From contig JAYUED010000202.1 of the NCBI GenBank assembly GCA_043739385.1, positions 7,713 to 71,712 on the forward strand: DNA of 64,000 nt. The letters run 5' to 3'. Of this stretch, positions 1-7,095 are shown one piece after another. Every line of letters starts with the position of its first letter. Position 1 is the stretch's first letter. The notes under the pieces were generated by a model. It did no database searches and was not told the origin of the DNA. It saw only the letters and a list, made by a program, of their open reading frames with translations. The DNA comes from Defluviibacillus sp043739385. GTDB lineage: Bacteria > Pseudomonadota > Gammaproteobacteria > Burkholderiales > Burkholderiaceae_C. The position numbers and the translations under genes are program-made.

Positions 1-2
1 CT

Positions 3-281
3 GTAATTTTCGTGGTTGTCGTTGTGGGTGGCATGGGCTCCCTGGCGGGGGCATTTTTAGCCTCACTTTTGATTGGCATTGTTCAAACGTTTGCCGTAGC
101 CATTGACGGTTCATTACAAAGCGTGGCCACCATGTTGGGTGCCAACATAACAGCAGACACCATGGGCTATGTCCTGTTGAAACTTAAGGTAAGCCAGGTC
201 GCGCCCATCATGCCGTACCTGTTTTTGGTGCTTATCCTGATCTTCAGACCCAAGGGTCTGTTGGGCACACGGGAAGGTTAA
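3..281 (+). CDS. Branched-chain amino-acid-type ABC transporter permease, C-terminal fragment (LivH-like)
   Basis: This is the 3' end of a gene that begins before the window; the reading frame is open from base 3 to the stop. The visible part starts with a hydrophobic stretch containing VVVGGMGSLAGAF, the conserved Gly-rich segment near the C-terminus of LivH-type inner-membrane permeases. Further transmembrane segments and the typical ending FRPKGLLG follow. It would form a heteromeric membrane channel with the LivM-like protein encoded 4 bases downstream, energised by LivG and LivF. The solute is not deducible because the binding-protein gene is not in the window. Family call is strong; substrate is unknown. 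Confidence 0.85.
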   Translation, partial: VIFVVVVVGGMGSLAGAFLASLLIGIVQTFAVAIDGSLQSVATMLGANITADTMGYVLLKLKVSQVAPIMPYLFLVLILIFRPKGLLGTREG

Positions 282-285
282 CGTA

Positions 286-1587
286 ATGTCTCAATCACTT
301 AAAACTTATCAATTTCAACCATTTAATCTGGGCCGCTGGGTTGTCTGGAGTCTGTTTGCACTGGTCATATTGGTCGCACCGCTGGTGTTCACCAGCAGCT
401 TGAGCCAGACCATGTTGTCCCAAATGGGCATTGCCATCATTGTGTGCCTTAGCTACAACATGCTGCTAGGGCAGGGCGGTATGCTCAGTTTTGGCCATGC
501 GGTGTACTCTGGCATGGGCTCATTCTTGGCGATGCACTCACTCAATTTAGTGAGCAAAGGCAATCTGCACATCCCTGTTAGCCTGCTGCCCATCATTGGT
601 GGTTTTGCGAGCATGCTGGTAGCGATTTTCTTAGGCTGGGTCACCACCAAAAAAGCTGCGACACCTTTTGCCATGATTACTTTGGGCATTGGTGAGCTGG
701 TTTGGGCTATGTCCCTGATGTTCCCCGAGTTTTTTGGCGGTGAAGGCGGTGTATCTGGGAACCGCGTGACGGGGCCTAGCCCGTTTGGCATTACTTTTGG
801 GCCGCAAATCCAGTTGTATTACCTGATTGGTATTTACACCTTTGTGTGTACAGGGTTGATGTTCGCCTTCACGCGAACTCCGCTAGGCCGGATGCTCAAT
901 GCGGTTCGTGACAATCCCGAACGGGTTGAGTTTGTCGGTTACGACACGCAAAAAGTACGTTACTTTGCATTCATCATTGCCGCTTTTTTTGCTGGTATCT
1001 CAGGTGGACTGGCCGCGTTGAACTTTGAAATCGTCACCTCCGAGGTAGTCAGTGGCTACCGCTCAGGGGCTTATTTGCTGTTCACCTTTCTGGGCGGTGC
1101 CACCTTCTTCTTTGGCCCCATCATTGGTGGTGTATTGATGGTGATTGCCTTTGTGATGCTGAGTGAATTTACCAAAGCATGGCTGTTGTACTTAGGCCTG
1201 ATTTTCTTGTTTATGGTGATGTATGCCCCAGGCGGTATCGCCAGCCTCATCATGATGAATCTACGGGTAGCTGCATATGGCAAGCTCAGGCAATTGTGGG
1301 TTAGCTACATTGCGCTGGCGGCGACGGGTCTGATTGTTTTACTGGGAGCGGCTACGATGATTGAGATGATTTACCACTTGCAACTCAATGCTGCTCTGGG
1401 TTCTGAGTTGAAGTTTTTAGGTATGTCGCTCGATGCCAAAGGCCTTAACAGTTGGTTTGGTGCGGGCTTTGTAATGCTGACCGGCCTTGGTTTGTTTGAA
1501 ATTTCACGCCGTCAATTCGCCAAGGAATGGGGTTCAATTCAAGAATTCATCGAAAAAGAACTCAAACGCAAAGAGGCATCGGCATGA
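286..1587 (+). CDS. livM: Branched-chain amino-acid-type ABC transporter permease (LivM-like)
   Basis: Inner-membrane permease partner of the LivH-like protein. The family motif GQGGMLSFGHA lies at residues 62-72, followed by several hydrophobic helices and the cytoplasmic-loop region RTPLGRMLNAVRDNPERVEFVGYD that contacts the ATPases. At 433 residues it is longer than a usual LivM (about 300-350). The extra part is a C-terminal extension from about residue 325, with two more hydrophobic stretches (about 345-365 and 390-405) and a charged tail rich in Lys and Glu. It begins 4 bases after the livH-like stop and its own stop overlaps the livG start (ATGA), so the genes are translationally coupled. 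Substrate is unknown. Confidence 0.88.
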   Translation: MSQSLKTYQFQPFNLGRWVVWSLFALVILVAPLVFTSSLSQTMLSQMGIAIIVCLSYNMLLGQGGMLSFGHAVYSGMGSFLAMHSLNLVSKGNLHIPVSLLPIIGGFASMLVAIFLGWVTTKKAATPFAMITLGIGELVWAMSLMFPEFFGGEGGVSGNRVTGPSPFGITFGPQIQLYYLIGIYTFVCTGLMFAFTRTPLGRMLNAVRDNPERVEFVGYDTQKVRYFAFIIAAFFAGISGGLAALNFEIVTSEVVSGYRSGAYLLFTFLGGATFFFGPIIGGVLMVIAFVMLSEFTKAWLLYLGLIFLFMVMYAPGGIASLIMMNLRVAAYGKLRQLWVSYIALAATGLIVLLGAATMIEMIYHLQLNAALGSELKFLGMSLDAKGLNSWFGAGFVMLTGLGLFEISRRQFAKEWGSIQEFIEKELKRKEASA

Positions 1588-2393
1588 GCACGGCAAGTAA
1601 TTCATCAACCGCCGCTTCTGGCAATGGTTACGCACTAGAGCTTAAAGATCTGCGTAAGAGCTTTGGTAAAACAGAGATCATTCGCGGCGCAAGTATCGCT
1701 ATCAACGCAGGCGAACGCATTGCCGTGATTGGTCCTAACGGTGCGGGAAAATCCACGCTGTTTAATCTCATCAGCGGCCGCCTTGAACCTACTAGTGGGG
1801 ATATTTTCCTGAACGGCCAACGCATCAATGGCAAACGCCCGTTTGAAATCAACCGCATGGGTTTGTCGCGCAGTTTTCAAATCACGAACATTTTCCCCAA
1901 CCTCAGTGTGTTTGAAAACCTGCGCTGTGGCGTACTTTGGAGCCTAGGCTACAAGTACACCTTTTTCAAGTTTTTGGCTAATCTTGACGATGCTAACGCG
2001 ATGGCTGACAAGCTGATGGAGATGATCAAGTTGGACAAAAAACGTGATGTGCAGGCAATCAACCTCACTTACGCTGAGCAGCGGGCGCTGGAAATCGGAG
2101 TCACCATCGCGGGTGGGGCTAACGTGATTTTGCTCGACGAGCCTACAGCGGGCATGAGCAAAAGCGAAACTAAGCGTTTTATCAACCTCATTAAAGAGGT
2201 GACTGTAGGTAAAACGCTATTGACTGTGGAGCATGACATGGGAGTGGTGTTTGGTTTGGCCGACAAAATTGCAGTGGTGGTTTACGGCGAGGTGATTGCC
2301 TTTGACACCCCAGAAGCAGTACGTGCCAATGCGCGTGTACAGGAAGCCTATTTGGGTTCCTCGGTTGCAGATGCACAATTTGAGGGGCACTGA
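1584..2393 (+). CDS. livG: ABC transporter ATP-binding protein LivG-like
   Basis: Cytoplasmic ATPase of the branched-chain amino-acid-type importer. The start at 1584 is chosen because its ATG overlaps the livM stop as ATGA; an upstream in-frame start at 1527 would lie inside livM. Walker A GPNGAGKST is at residues 50-58. The signature region reads LTYAEQRALEIG rather than the classical LSGGQ, as is common in LivG relatives. Walker B and D-loop are VILLDEPTAGMS, and the switch His follows in VEHDMGVV. The C-terminus has the LivG-type extension with VYGEVIAFDTPEAVR. The stop is one base from the livF start. Confidence 0.9.
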   Translation: MSTASNSSTAASGNGYALELKDLRKSFGKTEIIRGASIAINAGERIAVIGPNGAGKSTLFNLISGRLEPTSGDIFLNGQRINGKRPFEINRMGLSRSFQITNIFPNLSVFENLRCGVLWSLGYKYTFFKFLANLDDANAMADKLMEMIKLDKKRDVQAINLTYAEQRALEIGVTIAGGANVILLDEPTAGMSKSETKRFINLIKEVTVGKTLLTVEHDMGVVFGLADKIAVVVYGEVIAFDTPEAVRANARVQEAYLGSSVADAQFEGH

Positions 2394-2394
2394 C

Positions 2395-3186
2395 ATGTCA
2401 GCACAACAAGATTCACACCCAGTACTTGAGGTCCCCTCAACTGGAAGCGGTGACCACATGCTTAAAGTTACTGACCTGCACGCCTACTACGGTAAAAGCC
2501 ACGTGCTGCACGGCGTAAATTTTGAAATTAATAAAGGTGAAATCGTTGCACTCTTGGGGCGCAATGGCTCAGGGCGCTCGACCACGGCCAAGTCCATCAT
2601 GGGCCTAGTGGAGTGCACAGGCTCCTTGAATTGGAATGGCCAGAAAAGTAATAAGGCAGGTACCAGCCAAAGCTCTGAGCTGGTCGGCAAAAAGGCCTAT
2701 GAAATAGCCCACCTGGGTGTGGGCTACGTACCTGAGAATCGGGATATATTTCCTAAACTCACCGTTCACCAAAACCTGCTGCTAGGGCAAAAAGGTAAAG
2801 GTGAGGGCAGTCGTTGGAACTTTGACGACATGTATCAAATGTTCCCCCGCCTCAAAGAGCGCCAGCACACCGAGGCGGGCGTGATGTCGGGCGGTGAGCA
2901 GCAAATGCTGACGCTATGTCGTACGCTGATGGGCGATCCTGACCTCATCATCATCGACGAGCCTACTGAAGGTCTAGCGCCGAAAATTGTCGAGCTGGTA
3001 GGTGAATACCTCAAAAAACTCAAGGAAAAAGGCATCTCTGTGCTTTTGATCGAGCAAAAGCTGACGATTGCTATGGCTATCTCTGACCGTACCTTGGTGA
3101 TGGGCCACGGCAGCATCGTATTCCAAGGCACGCCGGCCAGCCTACGTGCGGATGTTCACACCCGTAAAGAGTGGCTCGAAGTTTGA
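2395..3186 (+). CDS. livF: ABC transporter ATP-binding protein LivF-like with Arg in Walker A
   Basis: Second cytoplasmic ATPase of the importer, 263 residues from the ATG at 2395, which follows the livG stop by one base; upstream in-frame starts would lie within livG. The N-terminus is slightly extended. Walker A reads GRNGSGRST (55-63), with Arg61 where the invariant Lys is expected (codon cgc at 2575). The rest is intact: signature MSGGEQQML, Walker B DLIIIDEPTEGLAP, and a switch residue region LLIEQKLTIAM (Gln in place of His is usual for LivF). The normal remainder of the gene argues for a functional variant rather than decay. A strong intrinsic terminator follows, so this is the last gene of the operon. 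Confidence 0.88.
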   Translation: MSAQQDSHPVLEVPSTGSGDHMLKVTDLHAYYGKSHVLHGVNFEINKGEIVALLGRNGSGRSTTAKSIMGLVECTGSLNWNGQKSNKAGTSQSSELVGKKAYEIAHLGVGYVPENRDIFPKLTVHQNLLLGQKGKGEGSRWNFDDMYQMFPRLKERQHTEAGVMSGGEQQMLTLCRTLMGDPDLIIIDEPTEGLAPKIVELVGEYLKKLKEKGISVLLIEQKLTIAMAISDRTLVMGHGSIVFQGTPASLRADVHTRKEWLEV

Positions 3187-3238
3187 TTGTGCAATCTGCC
3201 TAGCCCCTAAACCCTCGCCAAGGGTTTCAACAATCTTA

Positions 3239-3269
3239 AAAACAGCGCGTACCTTACGCGCTGTTTTCG
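3239..3269 (+). terminator. Rho-independent terminator after livF
   Basis: A perfect 13-bp stem (3239-3251 pairing with 3255-3267) closes a 3-base loop (cct). The A-rich left arm and T-rich right arm end in TTTTCGTTTG, giving a typical GC-core hairpin followed by a short U tract. It lies 50 bases after the livF stop and ends the Liv operon. Confidence 0.9.
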
Positions 3270-3379
3270 TTTGTGCACATAAATGGATTCAGCATTCTGT
3301 AGAGTTGCCTATGACTGGGCTAAGTTTGGGCGGGCAAAATTATCCTTAAGAACAACACCCCGAAGCCGGATACAACTCT

Positions 3380-4162
3380 ATGAATACGCTGACCAACTCC
3401 TCTGCCTCAAACTGGCTTAATAAAGTCCCCGAAATTACGATCTCGTTTTGGATAATCAAGATCATGTCAACAACAGTCGGAGAAACTGGCGCTGACTTTT
3501 TAGCTGTTAACGCAGGCTTCGGCCAAGGCATAACGCGCGCAGTGATGGGTGCGCTTTTAGCTATTGCCCTGTATTTGCAGTTGCGCACACGGCGCTATAC
3601 GCCTTGGATTTACTGGCTCACGGTTGTGCTGGTTAGTGTGGTGGGTACCCTGATTACGGACCTCCTCACTGATGGATTGGGTATAAGTCTTTATGTCAGT
3701 ACATCGTTTTTTACTGTGACGCTAGGATTAATTTTTGCAGCCTGGCATTGGAAAGAGCGCACGCTGTCGATCCATAAAATCTTCACTTTTCGTAGAGAGT
3801 TATTCTACTGGGCGGCCATTCTCTGCACGTTTGCTTTGGGCACGGCAGCAGGTGACTTGGCCACAGAAGCGGTTGGCCTTGGATTCACATTGGGAACTGT
3901 GGTTTTTGGAGCTCTAATTGCCATCACCTATGCGGCTTGGCGCCTAGGTGGGAATGCAGTGCTGACCTTCTGGATTGGCTATATCCTGACGCGTCCTTTT
4001 GGTGCTGCGCTTGGCGATTTGCTGACGCAGGCCAAGACTTACGGTGGGCTTGGTATGGGCGCCATGTGGACAAGTGCTATTTTCTTAACCGTGATCGTGA
4101 TGTTGGTGGTTGCCGCACAAGTCAACCTAAGCAGTCATATAAAGACTCAAATTACCGAATAA
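3380..4162 (+). CDS. Four-repeat integral membrane protein, COG4705 type (copy 1)
   Basis: Uncharacterised membrane protein of 260 residues resembling the COG4705 family (uncharacterised membrane-anchored proteins). Reading it shows four internal repeats. Each starts with FW or YW, runs through a hydrophobic helix to a Gly-x3-Gly/Asp-Asp motif, and ends near GLG or GFG: VGETGADFL, VGTLITDLL, LGTAAGDLA and FGAALGDLL. Each repeat thus places one Asp (the first also a Glu) at a membrane helix end, which would suit cation binding or transport; that function is inference. A paralogue with much more AT-rich codons lies 560 bases downstream, with a lipoprotein gene between. Start is the first ATG; the Shine-Dalgarno is weak. 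Confidence 0.75.
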   Translation: MNTLTNSSASNWLNKVPEITISFWIIKIMSTTVGETGADFLAVNAGFGQGITRAVMGALLAIALYLQLRTRRYTPWIYWLTVVLVSVVGTLITDLLTDGLGISLYVSTSFFTVTLGLIFAAWHWKERTLSIHKIFTFRRELFYWAAILCTFALGTAAGDLATEAVGLGFTLGTVVFGALIAITYAAWRLGGNAVLTFWIGYILTRPFGAALGDLLTQAKTYGGLGMGAMWTSAIFLTVIVMLVVAAQVNLSSHIKTQITE

Positions 4163-4192
4163 CACCCAATCTATATAACCTTAGGAAACACC

Positions 4193-4633
4193 ATGCAATA
4201 CATTCATACGCTTACTCGCCCCCTAGTCGTGGCTTCGGTCATTGCTTTATTGGGCCTTACGGTAGGATGCTCAAAGCCTACCGAAGCTAGCACGACTCGA
4301 ACAGACGCAGCATCGCTAGCCCAAATCACCGACTTATCGCAGTCAAAGGCAGCCTCCAAACTGGGAGATTTGTCAGCGTTTCGGAGTATTGCAGCAGACG
4401 TCGCCATCATATTGGATCGGGGTGATTTGCCCACTGCTAAAACACGTATCAAAGATTTAGAAATCGCATGGGATTCAGCGGAAGGTGGCTTGAAGTCACG
4501 TGCTGCAGATGATTGGCACGTACTCGACAAGTCGATTGATCATGCCCTGAGTGCACTGCGCGCAGACTCTCCCAATCAAGCTGACTGCAAGGTTGCTCTG
4601 TCGGTACTACTGAAAACATTTGATTCACTATAA
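4193..4633 (+). CDS. Small predicted lipoprotein, function unknown
   Basis: A 146-residue protein with a signal peptide of about 25 residues ending in a lipobox (LTVGC), so Cys26 is probably lipidated and the protein membrane-anchored in the envelope. The mature part is polar and predicted helical, with a run of conserved-looking Asp/Trp/Ala positions (ILDRGDLPTAKTRI, EIAWDSAEGGL, DDWHVLDKSIDHAL). No catalytic motif was recognised. It sits 30 bases after the first COG4705-type gene and before the second, preceded by a good Shine-Dalgarno (aggaa at 4182-4186), so it probably belongs to the same transcript. Confidence 0.65.
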   Translation: MQYIHTLTRPLVVASVIALLGLTVGCSKPTEASTTRTDAASLAQITDLSQSKAASKLGDLSAFRSIAADVAIILDRGDLPTAKTRIKDLEIAWDSAEGGLKSRAADDWHVLDKSIDHALSALRADSPNQADCKVALSVLLKTFDSL

Positions 4634-4650
4634 GCGAGAATTTAAGATAA

Positions 4651-4674
4651 ATAAGCAAATAAGCAAATAAGCAA
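4651..4674. repeat. Octamer tandem repeat ATAAGCAA x3
   Basis: Three perfect, contiguous copies of ATAAGCAA lie in the 90-base spacer between the lipoprotein gene and the second COG4705-type gene. Degenerate A-rich continuation (agaagaaaataag) follows. The spacer has no other recognisable feature. Copy number could vary by slippage. Confidence 0.85.
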
Positions 4675-4723
4675 AGAAGAAAATAAGAAAATTAAATTTA
4701 TTAAAATAGTTAAAGCAAATGAT

Positions 4724-5482
4724 ATGAATACACCAACGATAAATGCACTAACCAAGGTTCCAGAAGTGACGTTGGTTTTCTGGATTGTCAAAATTGCAGC
4801 TACAACTCTTGGCGAAACAGGTGGAGATGCCGTTTCAATGTCAATGAATTATGGTTATTTATTTAGTACTATTATTTTTGCAGTAATTTTTTTTACTGCA
4901 GTTATTGCTCAAATAAAAGCAAATAAGTTTCATCCAATACTTTATTGGACAACTATTATTGCTACCACTACTGTTGGTACGACACTGGCTGATTTTGTGG
5001 ATCGCTCCCTCGGTATTGGATATGCCGGTGGAACATCACTACTTCTCGTCTTGCTATTTGGTTCTTTGTTTATATGGTTTCGAACGCTGGGCTCAGTTTC
5101 AGTAAGTACAGTCAGTTCACCTAAGGCTGAGATGTTCTATTGGTTAACAATCATGTTTTCCCAAACGCTAGGTACTGCGTTGGGTGACTGGACAGCAGAT
5201 ACCGCTGGATTTGGATACACTGGAGCAGCTATTGTATTTGGATCGTTGTTAGTATTGGTCGTTGCACTTTATTACTGGACAACCGTGTCGAAAACATTGC
5301 TTTTTTGGTCTGCATTCATTTTGACTCGACCTCTTGGAGCTGTTGTCGGAGATTTTTTGGATAAGCCCGTGAGTGCTGGTGGACTAGCATTGAGTCGTTA
5401 TTCCGCGTCGGCATTTCTATTTGCTTTTATTTTAATCAGCCTTCTATTGTTTAAGCAGCATGCTGCAAAGAAATTTCATTAG
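4724..5482 (+). CDS. Four-repeat integral membrane protein, COG4705 type (copy 2, AT-rich)
   Basis: Paralogue of the protein at 3380-4162: 252 residues with the same four-repeat design (LGETGGD, VGTTLADF, LGTALGDW, LGAVVGDF), each ending near GYG, GIG or GFG. The opening NALTKVPEVTLVFWIVKI matches copy 1 almost residue for residue, so this is a true duplicate by family, yet its codons are far richer in A and T. Recent tandem duplication of copy 1 is therefore unlikely; separate acquisition or a different donor fits better. No clear Shine-Dalgarno precedes the ATG at 4724. It would be an inner-membrane protein; function is unknown, with ion handling an inference from the repeated Asp residues. 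Confidence 0.75.
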   Translation: MNTPTINALTKVPEVTLVFWIVKIAATTLGETGGDAVSMSMNYGYLFSTIIFAVIFFTAVIAQIKANKFHPILYWTTIIATTTVGTTLADFVDRSLGIGYAGGTSLLLVLLFGSLFIWFRTLGSVSVSTVSSPKAEMFYWLTIMFSQTLGTALGDWTADTAGFGYTGAAIVFGSLLVLVVALYYWTTVSKTLLFWSAFILTRPLGAVVGDFLDKPVSAGGLALSRYSASAFLFAFILISLLLFKQHAAKKFH

Positions 5483-5486
5483 AAAT

Positions 5487-5783
5487 ATGGATCACGGTAA
5501 TAAATTATCTCAGCATATCCTACCTACTTCGGCGCAATTGGTTGGTGTATGTGTGACCGTTATTTCTTTGATTAAAGTACTTCATATCGGACAGGCTGGG
5601 ATGATTATTGACCAGCTTTTGGCGGTCAATTGTATGTTGTTTACAGTTAGTGCATTGCTCTCGTATGTGTCAATACGTGATTACAAAACAGAAAAAATGG
5701 AGAGATATGCTGATCAATTTTTTATGTTAGGATTGATTGAGCTAAGTGGATGTGCTGTTTTATTGGCGTTTGAAATAGTTTAA
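5487..5783 (+). CDS. Small hypothetical membrane protein
   Basis: A 98-residue protein beginning at the ATG 4 bases after the preceding stop; a start at 5460 would overlap the previous gene and is less likely. Three hydrophobic stretches (about residues 16-33, 41-58 and 76-96) suggest an inner-membrane protein with a short charged loop (RDYKTEKMERYADQ). No family was recognised. AT-rich codons match its neighbours, so it belongs to the same low-GC block and probably the same operon. Confidence 0.6.
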   Translation: MDHGNKLSQHILPTSAQLVGVCVTVISLIKVLHIGQAGMIIDQLLAVNCMLFTVSALLSYVSIRDYKTEKMERYADQFFMLGLIELSGCAVLLAFEIV

Positions 5784-5801
5784 CTATTAATTTATTAAAA
5801 A

Positions 5802-6359
5802 ATGAAATTTATATTACCTGTGGCTTCTGGTGAAAAATTAGTTTATACGCCATTGGCTATTTTTCTTCACTGGTTTATGGGATTTATTATTTTTGGAATG
5901 ATCCCTCTAGGGTGGTATATGTTATCGATTGAAGATGAGCCTGGTAGTGATTGGTATTTCAGGCTGCATAAATCTATTGGATTAATTTTCTCTATTTTAA
6001 TTTTACTAAGGCTAATGTGGAGATTTTTTTATAGATCAGATTCATTGAAAAAAAATATCTCTAACTGGCAAAATTTAGTATTAAAAATTACCCATTGGTT
6101 ATTGTATGTGGCAATGTTATTTATGCCTATTTCTGGAATAATAGGGGCCTTACTGAGTAAAGGTGGCTTATCATTTTTTGGAGCAATAATTCCTCGCGTT
6201 ATCTTGGCCAATCACGACATGAGTGAATTTTTCTTTTCATTACATGCAATTAATGCATGGATTCTCGTTGCTCTAATTTCTTTGCATATTGCTGGTGCAC
6301 TGAAGCATTTCATCGCTAAAGATGGTGTTTTTCTGCGGATGTGGCCTTCAGGCCGATGA
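5802..6359 (+). CDS. Cytochrome b561 family di-haem membrane protein
   Basis: A 185-residue four-helix membrane protein of the bacterial cytochrome b561 (CybB) type, which passes electrons between the quinone pool and other acceptors. Candidate haem-ligating His residues sit in the helices: His23 (FLHW), His56 (RLHKS), His98 (THWLL), His148 (SLHAI) and His162 (SLHIAG). The terminal GALKHF is typical of the family. The gene is extremely AT-rich. It is the last structural gene before the two-component system, suggesting that the module couples redox chemistry to the COG4705-type membrane proteins. No clear Shine-Dalgarno precedes the ATG. Confidence 0.85.
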   Translation: MKFILPVASGEKLVYTPLAIFLHWFMGFIIFGMIPLGWYMLSIEDEPGSDWYFRLHKSIGLIFSILILLRLMWRFFYRSDSLKKNISNWQNLVLKITHWLLYVAMLFMPISGIIGALLSKGGLSFFGAIIPRVILANHDMSEFFFSLHAINAWILVALISLHIAGALKHFIAKDGVFLRMWPSGR

Positions 6360-6360
6360 G

Positions 6361-6387
6361 TTAATAGAAGTTAATAAAATCATTAAT
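6361..6387 (+). promoter_or_regulatory. Candidate response-regulator binding box (TTAAT direct repeats)
   Basis: TTAAT occurs at 6361-6365, 6371-6375 and 6383-6387, the first two on a 10-base period. Direct TTAA-type half-sites about one helical turn apart are the known layout of PmrA/QseB-type boxes. The position just ahead of the response-regulator gene suggests autoregulation. The region is AT-rich, so chance occurrence is possible. Confidence 0.35.
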
Positions 6388-6429
6388 GCTTAGGCTAGTT
6401 AGTTGGTCTGGTAAAATTTGAGAGATAAG

Positions 6430-7095
6430 ATGCGGGTATTGTTGATTGAAGATGACCCCATGATCGGTGATGCAGTTCAAGCTGCATTGAAAGACGCTTC
6501 GTATGCTGTCGACTGGGTAAAGAACGGCCATGCTGCCCTTGTTGCATTAGGTTGTCAGCACTATGACCTGGTTTTGCTTGATCTTGGTCTTCCCGGCAAG
6601 GATGGGCTGGAGGTGCTGACGAGCATTCGCTCTGAAGACAATCTGATTCCACTGCTCATCATCACCGCCCGCGACGGCCTCAATGATCGACTTCGTGGCT
6701 TGGATGGTGGGGCCGATGACTACGTACTCAAACCCTTTGAAATGGCCGAACTGCTTGCCCGCATGCGTGCTGTGCTCCGGCGCAAAGGCGGGAGCGCAAC
6801 GTCCATTCTTAGCAACGGCGTCGTGTCGCTTGATACGGCTACCCGGGAAGCTGTGGTTACCGAAAATGACCCGTTGCAACTCTCCAACCGTGAATTCGCC
6901 TTATTGCTAGCCTTGCTGGTTCGCCCAGGGGCTATTCTCTCCCGCAGTGATCTCGAGGATCGCATCTATGGATGGGGTGAAGAGGTTGAGAGCAACGCTG
7001 TCGAATTTTTGATTCACACACTGCGGCGCAAACTGGGCAGCGAAGTCATCAAGAATGTCAGGGGGGTGGGATGGATGGTTTCAAAAAACGTCTGA
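6430..7095 (+). CDS. OmpR-family response regulator (QseB/PmrA-like)
   Basis: Cytoplasmic two-component response regulator of 221 residues. The ATG at 6430 gives the canonical opening MRVLLIEDDP; a TTG 12 bases upstream is less likely. The receiver domain (1-118) has the acidic pocket Asp8/Asp9, phospho-acceptor Asp51 (LLDLGLPG), Thr79 and Lys101 (LKPF). The C-terminal winged helix (about 125-220) carries LSNREFALLLALLVRPG and VEFLIHTLRRKLG, typical of QseB/PmrA-type regulators. Its end overlaps the histidine-kinase start by 25 bases. Likely targets are its own promoter and the membrane module just upstream, inferred from TTAAT repeats before the gene. Confidence 0.92.
   Translation: MRVLLIEDDPMIGDAVQAALKDASYAVDWVKNGHAALVALGCQHYDLVLLDLGLPGKDGLEVLTSIRSEDNLIPLLIITARDGLNDRLRGLDGGADDYVLKPFEMAELLARMRAVLRRKGGSATSILSNGVVSLDTATREAVVTENDPLQLSNREFALLLALLVRPGAILSRSDLEDRIYGWGEEVESNAVEFLIHTLRRKLGSEVIKNVRGVGWMVSKNV

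Noticed and set aside
453..791. Long minus-strand frames opposite livM and other genes
   Set aside because: They mirror the codon pattern of the real genes and lack start signals and family features.
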